Source: Mycobacterium sp. Root265
GTDB taxonomy: Bacteria; Actinomycetota; Actinomycetes; Mycobacteriales; Mycobacteriaceae
Length of the DNA: 64,000 nucleotides
Reading direction: 5' to 3'
Assembly (NCBI RefSeq): GCF_001428895.1
Contig: NZ_LMJA01000031.1
Span: forward strand, 377,975-441,974
Shown: piece by piece, positions 1 to 8,529 of the stretch
How positions within the stretch are numbered: the first letter of the stretch is position 1
Layout: every line of letters starts with the position of its first letter
Position numbers and translations under genes: made by a program
Notes under the pieces: model-generated
Seen by the model: the letters and a program-made list of their open reading frames with translations, nothing else
The model's database searches: none
Told to the model about the DNA's origin: nothing

Positions 1-552
1 GACGATGAGAAGCTGCGCTCGCAGACCATGCAGGAGGGTCGATTGATCATCGAAGGCATGGTGCGTTGCCGAGTGCCCATAGTGGCCGCCGTCAACGGAC
101 CTGCAGTCGGTTTGGGGTGCAGCCTGGCTGTCCTGAGCGACATAGTGCTGATGGCCGAGGGCAGCTTCTTGGCCGATCCACACCTGCGCATGGGATTGGT
201 CCCTGGCGACGGCGGGATGGCATGGCCGGCGCTCATCGGCCTGTCACGCGCCAAAGAGTACCTGTTTCTGGGCAGCCGAATTCCTGCCGAGGAAGCCGTC
301 CGTTTCGGGCTCGCCAGTCGCGTGGTGCCGGCTGCGACTCTGTTGGATGAGGCTCTGAGCCTGGCACATCGGCTGGCCGCGGTGCCCGCCCAGGCGCTGC
401 AGAGCACCAAGAAGGCACTGAACGGCTATTTGGAGGCCCAGCTCTACAACGCCTTCGACACGGCGCTCACAGGCGAGCTGGCCAGTATGCACTCCGACGA
501 ACATCGTCAGGCCGTGGCCGTTGCACGGGCAAAGTCGGCAGCGGCCCGCTGA
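1..552 (+). CDS. Enoyl-CoA hydratase/isomerase (crotonase) family, 5'-truncated by window edge
   Basis: The reading frame is open from base 1, so the N-terminus lies outside the window; the first internal ATG is at 28. The visible part has the second oxyanion-hole segment of crotonases (NGPAVGLGCSLA) and the following active-site stretch (LADPHLRMGLVPGDGG), where the crotonase acid/base residues normally sit. This predicts hydration or isomerisation of an enoyl-CoA thioester in the cytoplasm. The gene runs convergently into the phosphotransferase-like gene, 7 bp away, and sits beside ligase, dehydrogenase and thiolase genes that would form a beta-oxidation spiral. The exact substrate cannot be read from the sequence. 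Confidence 0.85.
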   Translation, partial: DDEKLRSQTMQEGRLIIEGMVRCRVPIVAAVNGPAVGLGCSLAVLSDIVLMAEGSFLADPHLRMGLVPGDGGMAWPALIGLSRAKEYLFLGSRIPAEEAVRFGLASRVVPAATLLDEALSLAHRLAAVPAQALQSTKKALNGYLEAQLYNAFDTALTGELASMHSDEHRQAVAVARAKSAAAR

Positions 553-559
553 CGAGCGA

Positions 560-1588
560 TCAGCCCGCCCCGCTCAGCAACTGCAGTCCCTTGGCGATGA
601 GCGGGGCCACGGCATCGTCGGCTGCGTCCTCGGTGCCGTCGAGGGTGCGGCGCCGGTACGCGATGCCCGCCGCGATGATGGCCACTTTGAAGTAACCGGC
701 CGCCAGGTGAAATTCCCAGTGCTGCAGGTCCCGTCCGGATGTCAGCGCATAGCGCTGAGCCATATCCTCGGCGCTCGGCATCCGGGGTGAGGTCCACGCA
801 GCATCGGCGCCGATCACGAGATTAAAAACCGGCTCGCGGTAAACACACATCAATGCAGCGTCAGCCAGCGGATCACCCAGCGTTGACATCTCCCAATCCA
901 CCACTGCACGAACACGATGCGGTGCGCCATTTTCCAGGATGGTGTTGTCAATCCGGTAGTCGCCGTGCACGATTGAGGTATCGCTCTGGACAGGAACAGA
1001 CTCTGCCAGCAACTGGTGCAACTTGTGTACCTCGGCGTCGCGCGAATCATCGGGATGACGTACCAGGTCCCATTGTCCTGACCACCGCCGAATCTGCCGT
1101 TGCAGGTAGCCGTCGCGTCGACCGAAGTCCCCCAGTCCGACGCTGTCGGGGTCAACGGCATGCAGCGATGCCAGCACGTCTACCAACCCGTAAGCACAAT
1201 CGCGAACTGCCGAATCGGTGTCAATGATTGCCAGTTCGGCACTGGTGCGGATCACCTGGCCCATTACATACTCCACCACAGCGAAGGGTGCGCCCAGTAC
1301 CGAGTCGTCTTCGCACAGGGTGACCGGACGTGCCACCGGTATTCCGGTGTCGGACAGCGCCTGGACCACCCGATACTCTCTGCCCATGTCGTGTGCTGAC
1401 GGTGTCACGCCCTGAAGCGGCCGTCGTCGCAGCACCCAGGTCGACTTATCGTCGAAAATCAGGAATGTCAGATTGGAACGTCCACCGGAGATCAGTTCGC
1501 TGCGCAGCGGGCCGGTCTGGGCGACACCGATGTCATCGAAGTGGCGGGCGAGTGCCTCAAGGTCCAAAGCTTCTGCAGTCGTGGTCAT
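560..1588 (-). CDS. Phosphotransferase family protein (APH/ACAD10-like kinase fold)
   Basis: This 342-residue protein has the aminoglycoside-phosphotransferase/kinase fold. It has a glycine-rich N-lobe loop (GGRSNLTF, about residues 35-42), the catalytic HGD motif at about 208-210 with Asn215, and the metal-binding DWE at about 231-233 (VVDWEMSTLGDP). Proteins of this subfamily commonly sit beside acyl-CoA dehydrogenases and are related to the N-terminal domain of human ACAD10, so a role in phosphorylating a hydroxyacyl intermediate is plausible but inferred. Antibiotic resistance is less likely given the context. The gene follows the acyl-CoA ligase with a 1-bp gap, so the two are almost certainly co-transcribed. 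Confidence 0.85.
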   Translation of the reverse strand: MTTTAEALDLEALARHFDDIGVAQTGPLRSELISGGRSNLTFLIFDDKSTWVLRRRPLQGVTPSAHDMGREYRVVQALSDTGIPVARPVTLCEDDSVLGAPFAVVEYVMGQVIRTSAELAIIDTDSAVRDCAYGLVDVLASLHAVDPDSVGLGDFGRRDGYLQRQIRRWSGQWDLVRHPDDSRDAEVHKLHQLLAESVPVQSDTSIVHGDYRIDNTILENGAPHRVRAVVDWEMSTLGDPLADAALMCVYREPVFNLVIGADAAWTSPRMPSAEDMAQRYALTSGRDLQHWEFHLAAGYFKVAIIAAGIAYRRRTLDGTEDAADDAVAPLIAKGLQLLSGAG

Positions 1589-1589
1589 C

Positions 1590-3203
1590 TCATGCCTTTC
1601 GGAGGTCAGTTTTACGCACCTTTCCAGATGCAGTGCGGGGTAGACGATCGGTCAGTCGAAGCTCTTCGGGCCATTTCGGTTTCGCCATGCCCGATGCGGC
1701 GAGGTGGTCGACGAGGGTTGCCAACGTGACGTGGTGATGCGGCGCCGGGACCACAAATGCGACGGCTCGTTCCCCCGTGCGGTCATCAGGAACGCCCACG
1801 ACCGCCACCTCGGCCACCGACGGCGCGGTCAGCAACACGTTTTCCACTTCGGCCGGTGCGATGTTAACCCCATTGCGAATGATCAAGTCTTTACGTCGGT
1901 CGGTCACTGCCAGTCGACCGTTAGCGTCGAGCACACCGACGTCCCCGCTGTCCAGCCAGCCCTCCCGGTCGAAGGCGACATTCGATTCCGCCTCTAGGTA
2001 ACCCGCACACCGATCGGGGCCACGCGTGAAGATCATTCCTTCGGTGCCCGCCGGCAACACCGCGCCGGTCCGATCGCGGATCTCGACTTCCACGCCGGCT
2101 AAGAGACGGCCATCGGTACGCGCCAGTGCACCCTTCTCGTCGGTCAGTGCGCTGGCGCTCACCGTGGGGTGTTCGGTCAGTCCATAGGATCGCAGAACCG
2201 TCAATCCGCGAGATGCCGCTTTGGTAACCAGCGTTTCGGGAACCACGGACCCCCCGAGAATCACATACCGCATGCGCTCGGCTAACTCATCGGTGAAACG
2301 GGGATGATCAATGAGCGCGGACAGAAACACCGACGCTCCCCCGCCCGGGGCCAACCCTTCAGCGTGGGCCGTGTCGAGCAAGAAGTCGACGTCAAAAGAA
2401 TCGATGAGATTGATCGGTTCGCCGCGGTGTATCGGGGCCAACAGCCCCAGGGTCATTCCAGCAGCATGGGCAACAGGAGACGCCATGATCTGCGGGGTCG
2501 CCCCACCGGGAACCATTGCCGTGAGGTGGTGTCGCACCTCTGCGCCTAGCGTGCGGTGGGTGTGCACGACGGCTTTGGCGACTCCACTGGTGCCGGACGT
2601 GAGCGCCATCAGGCACGCATCGTCCGGCGCGCGCCGCACTGCCCCTGCCGACGGCGCTGCCAGAAGTTCTTCGAAGGCGACCAGCTTCTCGCCAGAAACT
2701 TCGTCCGGGCGCAGGACGCCACACGTCACCACGGAACCTACCGTCGGCATGTCTTTCAGCGACCCGCGGACCTCGTCGAGATAATCCCGTCCGCGATGCG
2801 ATACACACGTGACAATTGTGATGGCCTGCACCGTGCAGGCAGCGTGAACGAGATCTTTGCGTCCGTAGAACGATGCGATGGGAACGACGACCGCCCCGGC
2901 AATCACAGAGCCCACGAAAGCGACCAGCGTCTCCCACCCGTTGGGCAACCACAGCACTACCGGATCGCCCGGGCGGACACCGCGAGCAATCAATCCCGCG
3001 GCGAACCGCCTCGCCGCATCGTCCAGCGTCGCAAAAGTTTCGCTGCGCCGGACACGGTTGTTCCACAGTGTGATTCGCTGCCGCGGGCGTCGCCGCAGAC
3101 CGGCCATGAGGATGTCGCCGAGAGTCAGATTGTCCCATAGACCCTCGCGTAGGTACCGGCGCCGCAGACCGGGCGGTATCGGTGAGCTAGCAACAGTCCG
3201 CAT
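1590..3203 (-). CDS. AMP-forming acyl-CoA synthetase/ligase
   Basis: This 537-residue adenylate-forming enzyme would activate a carboxylic acid to its CoA thioester via an acyl-AMP. Visible landmarks are the P-loop-like TSGTSGVAKAVVHTHR, the YGLTEH motif, the hinge region GWLDSGDVGVLD followed by DRRKDLIIRNGVNIAPAEVE, and the C-terminal catalytic lysine motif PRTASGKVRK. The length is normal for the family. It lies downstream of the SDR and thiolase genes on the same strand after a 104-bp gap and would be the entry step of this local beta-oxidation set. Chain length and substrate are not determinable by reading. Confidence 0.9.
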   Translation of the reverse strand: MRTVASSPIPPGLRRRYLREGLWDNLTLGDILMAGLRRRPRQRITLWNNRVRRSETFATLDDAARRFAAGLIARGVRPGDPVVLWLPNGWETLVAFVGSVIAGAVVVPIASFYGRKDLVHAACTVQAITIVTCVSHRGRDYLDEVRGSLKDMPTVGSVVTCGVLRPDEVSGEKLVAFEELLAAPSAGAVRRAPDDACLMALTSGTSGVAKAVVHTHRTLGAEVRHHLTAMVPGGATPQIMASPVAHAAGMTLGLLAPIHRGEPINLIDSFDVDFLLDTAHAEGLAPGGGASVFLSALIDHPRFTDELAERMRYVILGGSVVPETLVTKAASRGLTVLRSYGLTEHPTVSASALTDEKGALARTDGRLLAGVEVEIRDRTGAVLPAGTEGMIFTRGPDRCAGYLEAESNVAFDREGWLDSGDVGVLDANGRLAVTDRRKDLIIRNGVNIAPAEVENVLLTAPSVAEVAVVGVPDDRTGERAVAFVVPAPHHHVTLATLVDHLAASGMAKPKWPEELRLTDRLPRTASGKVRKTDLRKA

Positions 3204-3307
3204 CAGCCCTCCGATCTACCCTCTACCCGTTCAGTACGTTGTCGGCCGCCCTCCGATATGCCTGGCCAGCGGCCGGACCCGGCCACACACGGCTCTGTTG
3301 CCGTGTC

Positions 3308-4081
3308 TTACTTCGGTGCGAAGCGTTGCGCCCCGTCCAGCCGGAGGACCTCGCCGTTGACGTACCGATTGCCGAGAAGAAAGACCGCCGCGTCGGCAAA
3401 CTCTTCCGGGGATCCCAGGCGCTTCGGGAAGGGAACGCTGACGGCGAATTTGGCCAGAGCTTCTTCCCCCACAGACTCCATAATCGGCGTCTTCATGGTG
3501 CCCGGTGCGATCGAATTGACCCGCACACCAACGGCGCTGAGGTCACGAGCCGCGGCCAGAGTCAGCCCTACTACACCCGCTTTGGCCACAGCGTATGCGG
3601 CCTGCCCGATCTGTCCCTCGTAGGCGGCGATCGATGACGTCAGCACGACTGCGCCGCGTTCGCCATCCGGCTCGGGCTCAGCCGAGGCGATCGCTGCCGC
3701 CGACAGCCGCAGCAGATTGAACGTCCCGTTGAGATACACATCGATAGTGGACCGGTAGGCGTCGAAATCGGCGGCTGCTCCGTCGCGGCCGACGATTCTC
3801 TGGGCCACGCCTGGGCCGCCGTGGGCTACCACTGCATAGCGCAGCGGTGCCAGCTCGATGGCCGCGGCGATCGCGGCCTCGATGCTGTCGGCATCGGTGA
3901 CATCGGTGGGTGCGAAAACCGCTCGCTCTCCGAGCTCGGACACCAGCGATTGACCGCGATCCTCGGCCAGGTCGCAGATCACGACAGCCAGTCCTTCTGC
4001 GTGCAGCCGGCGCGCGGTGGCGGCACCCAAGCCCCCAACCCCACCGCTGACCAACACCGATGATCGTGTGTTCACTCCCAT
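3308..4081 (-). CDS. SDR family oxidoreductase
   Basis: This is a 257-residue classical short-chain dehydrogenase. The N-terminal nucleotide-binding motif is SGGVGGLG (about 12-19) and the catalytic Ser/Tyr/Lys set is visible as LTSSIAAYEG then YAVAKAG. The C-terminus (VNGEVLRLDGAQ) resembles 3-hydroxyacyl-CoA dehydrogenases of the SDR type rather than sugar dehydrogenases. In this cluster its probable job is NAD(P)-dependent oxidation of a 3-hydroxyacyl-CoA before thiolysis. It lies 30 bp downstream of the thiolase gene, so they share a transcript. The substrate is inferred only from context. Confidence 0.87.
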   Translation of the reverse strand: MGVNTRSSVLVSGGVGGLGAATARRLHAEGLAVVICDLAEDRGQSLVSELGERAVFAPTDVTDADSIEAAIAAAIELAPLRYAVVAHGGPGVAQRIVGRDGAAADFDAYRSTIDVYLNGTFNLLRLSAAAIASAEPEPDGERGAVVLTSSIAAYEGQIGQAAYAVAKAGVVGLTLAAARDLSAVGVRVNSIAPGTMKTPIMESVGEEALAKFAVSVPFPKRLGSPEEFADAAVFLLGNRYVNGEVLRLDGAQRFAPK

Positions 4082-4111
4082 TGCAGCCAGATTCCTTTCA
4101 TATCGGCGCGG

Positions 4112-5284
4112 CTACGAAAGGCGTTCGTAGATGGTCGCGTTGGCGGTGCCGCCGCCTTCGCACATGGTTTGCAAACCGAACCGGCCGCCGGTCCGCTGCA
4201 AATGGTGGATCAGTGTGGTGGCTAGGCGGGCGCCTGAGCACCCCAGAGGGTGACCAAGCGCGATAGCACCGCCGACGGGGTTGAGCTTGTCGAGCGGGGC
4301 ACCGACTGCGGCTTGCCAGGCCAGTGGAACCGAAGCGAAGGCCTCGTTGACCTCAAAGGCGTCGATGTCCTCAATCGACAGCCCCGAGCGCTTCAGTGCC
4401 AGCGCAGTAGCAGGTATCGGCCCAGTCAGCATCTTCACCGGATCATCGCCCGTGACGACCGCGGTGTGCACGCGCGCCAGCGGATCCAACCCCAAGCTGG
4501 CTGCCCGTTCAGAAGTCGTCACGATGACACCGGCCGCGCCGTCGGAGATTTGTGAGCTGTTGCCGGCGCTGATCTTGCCGTCAGCCAGGAACGGTGTCTT
4601 GAGCTTGCCCAAAGACTCCAAATTCGACTCGCGCCGCACCCCCTCATCGGCGACGATGTGCGAATCCTGAGCCGGCACAGCGACGATCTCATCATCGAAT
4701 GCACCCTCGTCTTGTGCCTTGGCGGCGCGCTCGTGCGACAGCAACGCGTACTCGTCGAGTTGGCCGCGGGTGAAGCCGTACTCCTTGGCGATCAGTTCTG
4801 CACCCGCGCCTTGGTTGAAGCGGCCGTTGAATCCCGGACCGGTCAGCGCCGAGGCATAGCGGTCGACAGCGCTTCCGCCCATCTCCCCGGTGCCTTCGAC
4901 GTAGGCCGCGGTCATCGGCACCCCCGACATCATTTCCACTCCGCCGGCGATCACGACGTCGGCCTGTCCGGAGATCACAGCTGCCGCTGCCGTTGAAATA
5001 GCCTGCTGAGAAGATCCGCACTGACGGTCGAGAGTAAATCCGGGAATGCTTTCCGGCCAACCGGCCGCCAGCACTGCCATCCTGCCGACATTGCCGGACT
5101 GCTGTCCGATGCTTATCACGTTGCCCCAGTGCACGTCGTCGACGACGAGTGGATCGATCCCACTGCGGCTGGCAAGTTCACGCAGGATCACCGCCGAGAG
5201 ATCGACGGCATGGACATCCTTGAGGCCGCCGTTGCGGCGACCGATAGGGGTCCTGGCAGCTGCCACGATGACCGCATCACGCAT
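4112..5284 (-). CDS. Thiolase family protein (acetyl-CoA acyltransferase)
   Basis: This 390-residue thiolase has the nucleophilic cysteine in DRQCGSSQQA (about Cys89), the GHPLGCSGAR box with the catalytic His (about 345), and the C-terminal CEGGGTANATIYE with the second cysteine (about 375). Length and motifs fit a degradative thiolase that splits 3-ketoacyl-CoA into a shortened acyl-CoA and acetyl-CoA or propionyl-CoA. It is the first gene of the minus-strand unit thiolase-SDR-ligase-kinase. It diverges from the acyl-CoA dehydrogenase gene across 133 bp containing a clear palindrome. Confidence 0.92.
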   Translation of the reverse strand: MRDAVIVAAARTPIGRRNGGLKDVHAVDLSAVILRELASRSGIDPLVVDDVHWGNVISIGQQSGNVGRMAVLAAGWPESIPGFTLDRQCGSSQQAISTAAAAVISGQADVVIAGGVEMMSGVPMTAAYVEGTGEMGGSAVDRYASALTGPGFNGRFNQGAGAELIAKEYGFTRGQLDEYALLSHERAAKAQDEGAFDDEIVAVPAQDSHIVADEGVRRESNLESLGKLKTPFLADGKISAGNSSQISDGAAGVIVTTSERAASLGLDPLARVHTAVVTGDDPVKMLTGPIPATALALKRSGLSIEDIDAFEVNEAFASVPLAWQAAVGAPLDKLNPVGGAIALGHPLGCSGARLATTLIHHLQRTGGRFGLQTMCEGGGTANATIYERLS

Positions 5285-5343
5285 CTACTTCTCCTTGTGC
5301 TCATATCGCGAGAACGCGCGTTCAGACGATTGCGTACAGGCCG

Positions 5344-5359
5344 ACTATACACGTATAGT
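5344..5359. promoter_or_regulatory. Palindromic operator candidate between divergent beta-oxidation operons
   Basis: The sequence ACTATAC-AC-GTATAGT is a perfect 7-bp inverted repeat with a 2-bp spacer. It lies 59 bp before the acyl-CoA dehydrogenase start and 59 bp before the divergent thiolase start, midway in the promoter region. Size and location suit a dimeric TetR- or GntR-type repressor controlling both operons. It does not match the KstR or KstR2 consensus as I know them, and no regulator gene is adjacent in the window. Confidence 0.6.
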
Positions 5360-5417
5360 TTGGTGACATTCAGCGGATTTCCCGCAAGGACAAGGACGTC
5401 GAAAGAGAAGTGCCTTC

Positions 5418-6566
5418 ATGCGACGCGACATCTTCGAACCTGAGCACGACGACTTCCGGGCTACAGCCCGATCGTTTTATGAGGCGGTATGCGTCCCGCA
5501 CACCGACGAGTGGGAGCAGCGGGGTTACGTCGACAGAGATGCGTGGTTGGAAGCCGGCAAACTCGGCTTGATCGGCTGGGAACTGCCCGAGCAGTATGGC
5601 GGCGCAGCGATCCACGACTTCCGGTTCAACGCGATCATGACCGAGGAGTTCCACGCGACAGGAGCAGTCGGTATTGGGTTAGGAGTTCAGAACGACATCG
5701 TCGCCGGCTACATGAACAACCTGACCACCGACGAACAGAAGGATCGCTGGCTGCCCAGATACATCACCGGCGAGCTGATCAGCGCTATCGCGATGAGCGA
5801 ACCCGGAGCGGGATCTGATCTGGCAAAGATCTCGACGTCCGCGCGACGCGATGGCGACGACTTCATCGTCAACGGATCCAAGACCTTCATTTCCAACGGA
5901 TTGCTCGCCGATCTTGTCATCGTCGTCTGTCGCACCGACCCCGAAGCCTCTGCGCCGCACAAAGGCATCAGCCTGCTCGTGGTCGAAGCCGGCATGGAGG
6001 GTTTCACTCGCGGCCGCAAGCTCGACAAAATCGGCCAAAAGTCTGCTGATACAGCAGAACTCATATTTGACGAGGTTCGGGTGCCCGCTGCGAACCTGCT
6101 CGGGCAGCTCAATAGAGGCTTCTACCATCTGATGACCAACTTGCCCGCGGAACGTCTGGGTATCGCCATCCACGCTGCGGCGCAGGCGCGCCGAGCTCTG
6201 CACCTGTCCATCGAATACGCTCGCGACCGTATGGCATTCGGCCAGCCCATCGGTACCTTCCAGGTTAATCGCCACGCTCTCGCCCAGATGGCCACCGAGG
6301 TCGATGTCCTCCAGACCTACGTGGACAAAGCCATCATGGCCGTCAATGCCGGCGATCTCACCGCCGACGAAGCAGCAGGTGCCAAATGGTGGGCCACCGA
6401 GACACAATGGCGGATCGTCGACCGCTGCCTGCAGCTGCACGGCGGATACGGCTATGTCAACGAATACGAGATCGCCCGCCTGTGGCGAGATGCCCGTGTG
6501 CAGCGAATCTACGGCGGCACCAACGAGATCATGCTCGACATCGTCGGCCGCGGAATGGGCTTCTAG
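5418..6566 (+). CDS. Acyl-CoA dehydrogenase
   Basis: This 382-residue FAD-dependent acyl-CoA dehydrogenase has SEPGAGSDL in the FAD/substrate region, the AFGQPIGTFQ and LQLHGGYGY signatures and the C-terminal IYGGTNEI. The Glu of the medium-chain YEGT motif is Gly here. As in LCAD and isovaleryl-CoA dehydrogenases, the catalytic base is probably the Glu in PAERLGI (about Glu245). It would perform the first oxidation of the acyl-CoA made by the neighbouring ligase, passing electrons to ETF. It is the first gene of the plus-strand unit that continues into crotonase and SDR genes. Confidence 0.92.
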   Translation: MRRDIFEPEHDDFRATARSFYEAVCVPHTDEWEQRGYVDRDAWLEAGKLGLIGWELPEQYGGAAIHDFRFNAIMTEEFHATGAVGIGLGVQNDIVAGYMNNLTTDEQKDRWLPRYITGELISAIAMSEPGAGSDLAKISTSARRDGDDFIVNGSKTFISNGLLADLVIVVCRTDPEASAPHKGISLLVVEAGMEGFTRGRKLDKIGQKSADTAELIFDEVRVPAANLLGQLNRGFYHLMTNLPAERLGIAIHAAAQARRALHLSIEYARDRMAFGQPIGTFQVNRHALAQMATEVDVLQTYVDKAIMAVNAGDLTADEAAGAKWWATETQWRIVDRCLQLHGGYGYVNEYEIARLWRDARVQRIYGGTNEIMLDIVGRGMGF

Positions 6567-6596
6567 CTCGGATCACGTCGACGGGGTGAGCATTCA

Positions 6597-6902
6597 ATGA
6601 CGATCGACATCGGCTCGAACCTTGCGTGGGCACTGGCAGACCAATGCAGACCCGCGATGCGCCAAGGCGAGCGAAATATGTTGTTCGCCATGCTCGGAGC
6701 GGGCGACTACGACGCAGCGATCTCTGTTTCGATCGCGGTTATCCGGCGCCGTGATATCGATCTGCAAGCCGATCTACAGAAGCGCCTCAGGGCCTGGCAA
6801 ACCCGGTCAGCCGATGTTGCAGCTTCGCACCCAATTCCACGGTTCGAGCCAAGACGGCGCCCGACGACCGCACCCACGAACAAGGCTCTGCAAGGAGATC
6901 TC
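6597..6902 (+). other. In-frame coding segment ahead of the crotonase gene (102 codons, no stop)
   Basis: An ATG at 6597, preceded by a GGGGTGAG ribosome-binding-like stretch, opens 102 codons that run without a stop into the crotonase ATG at 6903. The translation is a compact helical-looking segment (QGERNMLFAMLGAGDYDAAI, then IDLQADLQKRLRAW) followed by a Pro/Arg-rich linker, and it resembles real protein rather than noise. It may be an N-terminal domain fused to the crotonase, or a remnant of a small gene that lost its stop. I do not recognise the domain. Confidence 0.4.
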
Positions 6903-7694
6903 ATGCCCGCCAAGGACAGCCCACCGGAAGATTTTTCGAGTGACGTCCTCACCGAACGACGCGGCAGGGTCCTCATCATCACGATCAACAGACCTCACGC
7001 CAAGAACGCCGTCAACGGCGCAGTCAGCCGCGGCATCGCCGACGCCATGGACGAACTGGACGGTGATCCGCTTCTTTCGGTGGGCATACTCACGGGCGCA
7101 GGTGGAACCTTCTGCGCAGGAATGGATCTCAAGGCCTTCTCCAGAGGAGAAGAGATAGCCATACCCGGCCGGGGCATGGGCTTCACTCAGAACCCACCAG
7201 CTAAACCCGTCATCGCCGCGGTCGAAGGCTACGCCCTCGCAGGCGGCACCGAGATGGCGCTCGCGACAGACCTCATAGTCGCTTCGACCGAGGCCCAGTT
7301 CGGTGTCCCCGAGGTCAAACGCGGTCTGGTTGCTGGTGGCGGCGCCCTTTTGCGATTGCCTCGTCGTATCCCGTACCAGATAGCCGTCGAGCTGGCGCTA
7401 ACCGGGAAAAGCCTGGATGCGGCACGCGCTCATGAACTTGGCCTCGTCAACCACCTGGCTCAACCCGGCACTGCGTTAGCGGTGGCACTCGATCTGGCTG
7501 CGGAGATCACGGCGAACGGGCCGCTCGCGATCGTGGCTACAAAGAAGATCATCTCCGAATCCGATAGCTGGTCTCCCGCCGAGTCGTGGCAGCGACAAGA
7601 GGAGATCTGTATCCCGGTTTTCGCATCCAACGATGCGCGCGAAGGTGCCCAAGCGTTCGCCGAGAAACGTCCACCCTCCTGGACCGGGAGTTAG
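6903..7694 (+). CDS. Enoyl-CoA hydratase/isomerase (crotonase) family protein
   Basis: This 263-residue crotonase has the oxyanion-hole segments GAGGTFCAGMDLKAF and GYALAGGTEMALATD, and the active-site GVPEVKRGLVAGGG with the conserved Glu. The ATG at 6903 was chosen because of the strong AAGGAGATCTC ribosome-binding site just upstream and because it gives the usual family length. An in-frame start at 6597 would add 102 residues. It is predicted to hydrate the enoyl-CoA made by the dehydrogenase 336 bp upstream. The SDR gene follows after 6 bp, so the genes are co-expressed. Confidence 0.87.
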   Translation: MPAKDSPPEDFSSDVLTERRGRVLIITINRPHAKNAVNGAVSRGIADAMDELDGDPLLSVGILTGAGGTFCAGMDLKAFSRGEEIAIPGRGMGFTQNPPAKPVIAAVEGYALAGGTEMALATDLIVASTEAQFGVPEVKRGLVAGGGALLRLPRRIPYQIAVELALTGKSLDAARAHELGLVNHLAQPGTALAVALDLAAEITANGPLAIVATKKIISESDSWSPAESWQRQEEICIPVFASNDAREGAQAFAEKRPPSWTGS

Positions 7695-7700
7695 ACGCCG

Positions 7701-8465
7701 ATGTCAGTGCTCGACGGTTTCCGCCTCGACGATCGTGTAGCGGTAGTTACCGGCGCTTCCTCGGGATTAGGCGTTGCCTTCGCCACCGCCTTGGCAGAGG
7801 CCGGCGCGGATGTCGTGCTCGCTGCGCGACGTACCACCGAGCTGGGCGCGGTGGCCGAGGAAATCGGCAAAAGTACTGGTCGACAGGCATTAGCGGTCAC
7901 AGTCGATATCGCCGACCCTGAGCAGTGCACAAGACTTATCAATGCTGCGGTCGAACAGTTGGGCCGAGTCGACATACTCGTCAACAACGCGGGCGTCGGA
8001 ACCGCTGTATCCGCAATGAAGGAAACACCCGAACAGTTCCGCTCCGTGATCGATACCAACCTCAACGGCACGTACTGGTTGTGCCAAGCTGCCGCGCGCC
8101 AAATGGGCGCCGGGGCGACCATAATCAATATTGCAAGCGTCCTGGGGATCACGACCGCGGGATTACCCCAGGCCGCATACTCAGCGAGTAAGGCGGCTGT
8201 CATCGGACTAACCCGCGATCTTGCGCAACAGTGGGCAGCGCGCCGAGGAATCCGCGTCAACGCCATCGCACCCGGGTACGTCGAGACGGAGATGACGTCA
8301 GTTTATGACGAGTCCAAACTGGAGAATTTTGCGCAGCGCACGGTGATTAAGCGGCTCGGCACACCGAACGAGATTGCTGCGACACTAGTGTGGCTTGCTT
8401 CAGATGCCGCGAGTTACGTACATGGACAGACGATATGTGTAGACGGTGGATTCACCATCACCTGA
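7701..8465 (+). CDS. SDR family oxidoreductase (FabG-like)
   Basis: This 254-residue short-chain dehydrogenase has TGASSGLG at the N-terminus, the NNAGVG motif, the catalytic YSASKAA and a FabG-like C-terminus (YVHGQTICVDGGFTIT). It probably oxidises a 3-hydroxyacyl-CoA, or reduces the corresponding ketone, as part of the local acyl-CoA pathway. It is the second SDR in the cluster. It ends the plus-strand operon and converges on the cysteine-rich gene across 64 bp containing only a weak CTCCG/CGGAG inverted repeat. Confidence 0.87.
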   Translation: MSVLDGFRLDDRVAVVTGASSGLGVAFATALAEAGADVVLAARRTTELGAVAEEIGKSTGRQALAVTVDIADPEQCTRLINAAVEQLGRVDILVNNAGVGTAVSAMKETPEQFRSVIDTNLNGTYWLCQAAARQMGAGATIINIASVLGITTAGLPQAAYSASKAAVIGLTRDLAQQWAARRGIRVNAIAPGYVETEMTSVYDESKLENFAQRTVIKRLGTPNEIAATLVWLASDAASYVHGQTICVDGGFTIT

Positions 8466-8529
8466 CCGAATTCTCTATGTCGGCTGTGTCTACCCCGGAG
8501 CTCCGCTGCTGTGCACGGAGAGCCCGAGC

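Noticed and set aside
560-1588. Aminoglycoside resistance gene
   Set aside because: Although it has the APH fold, its sequence and beta-oxidation context match ACAD10-like metabolic kinases.
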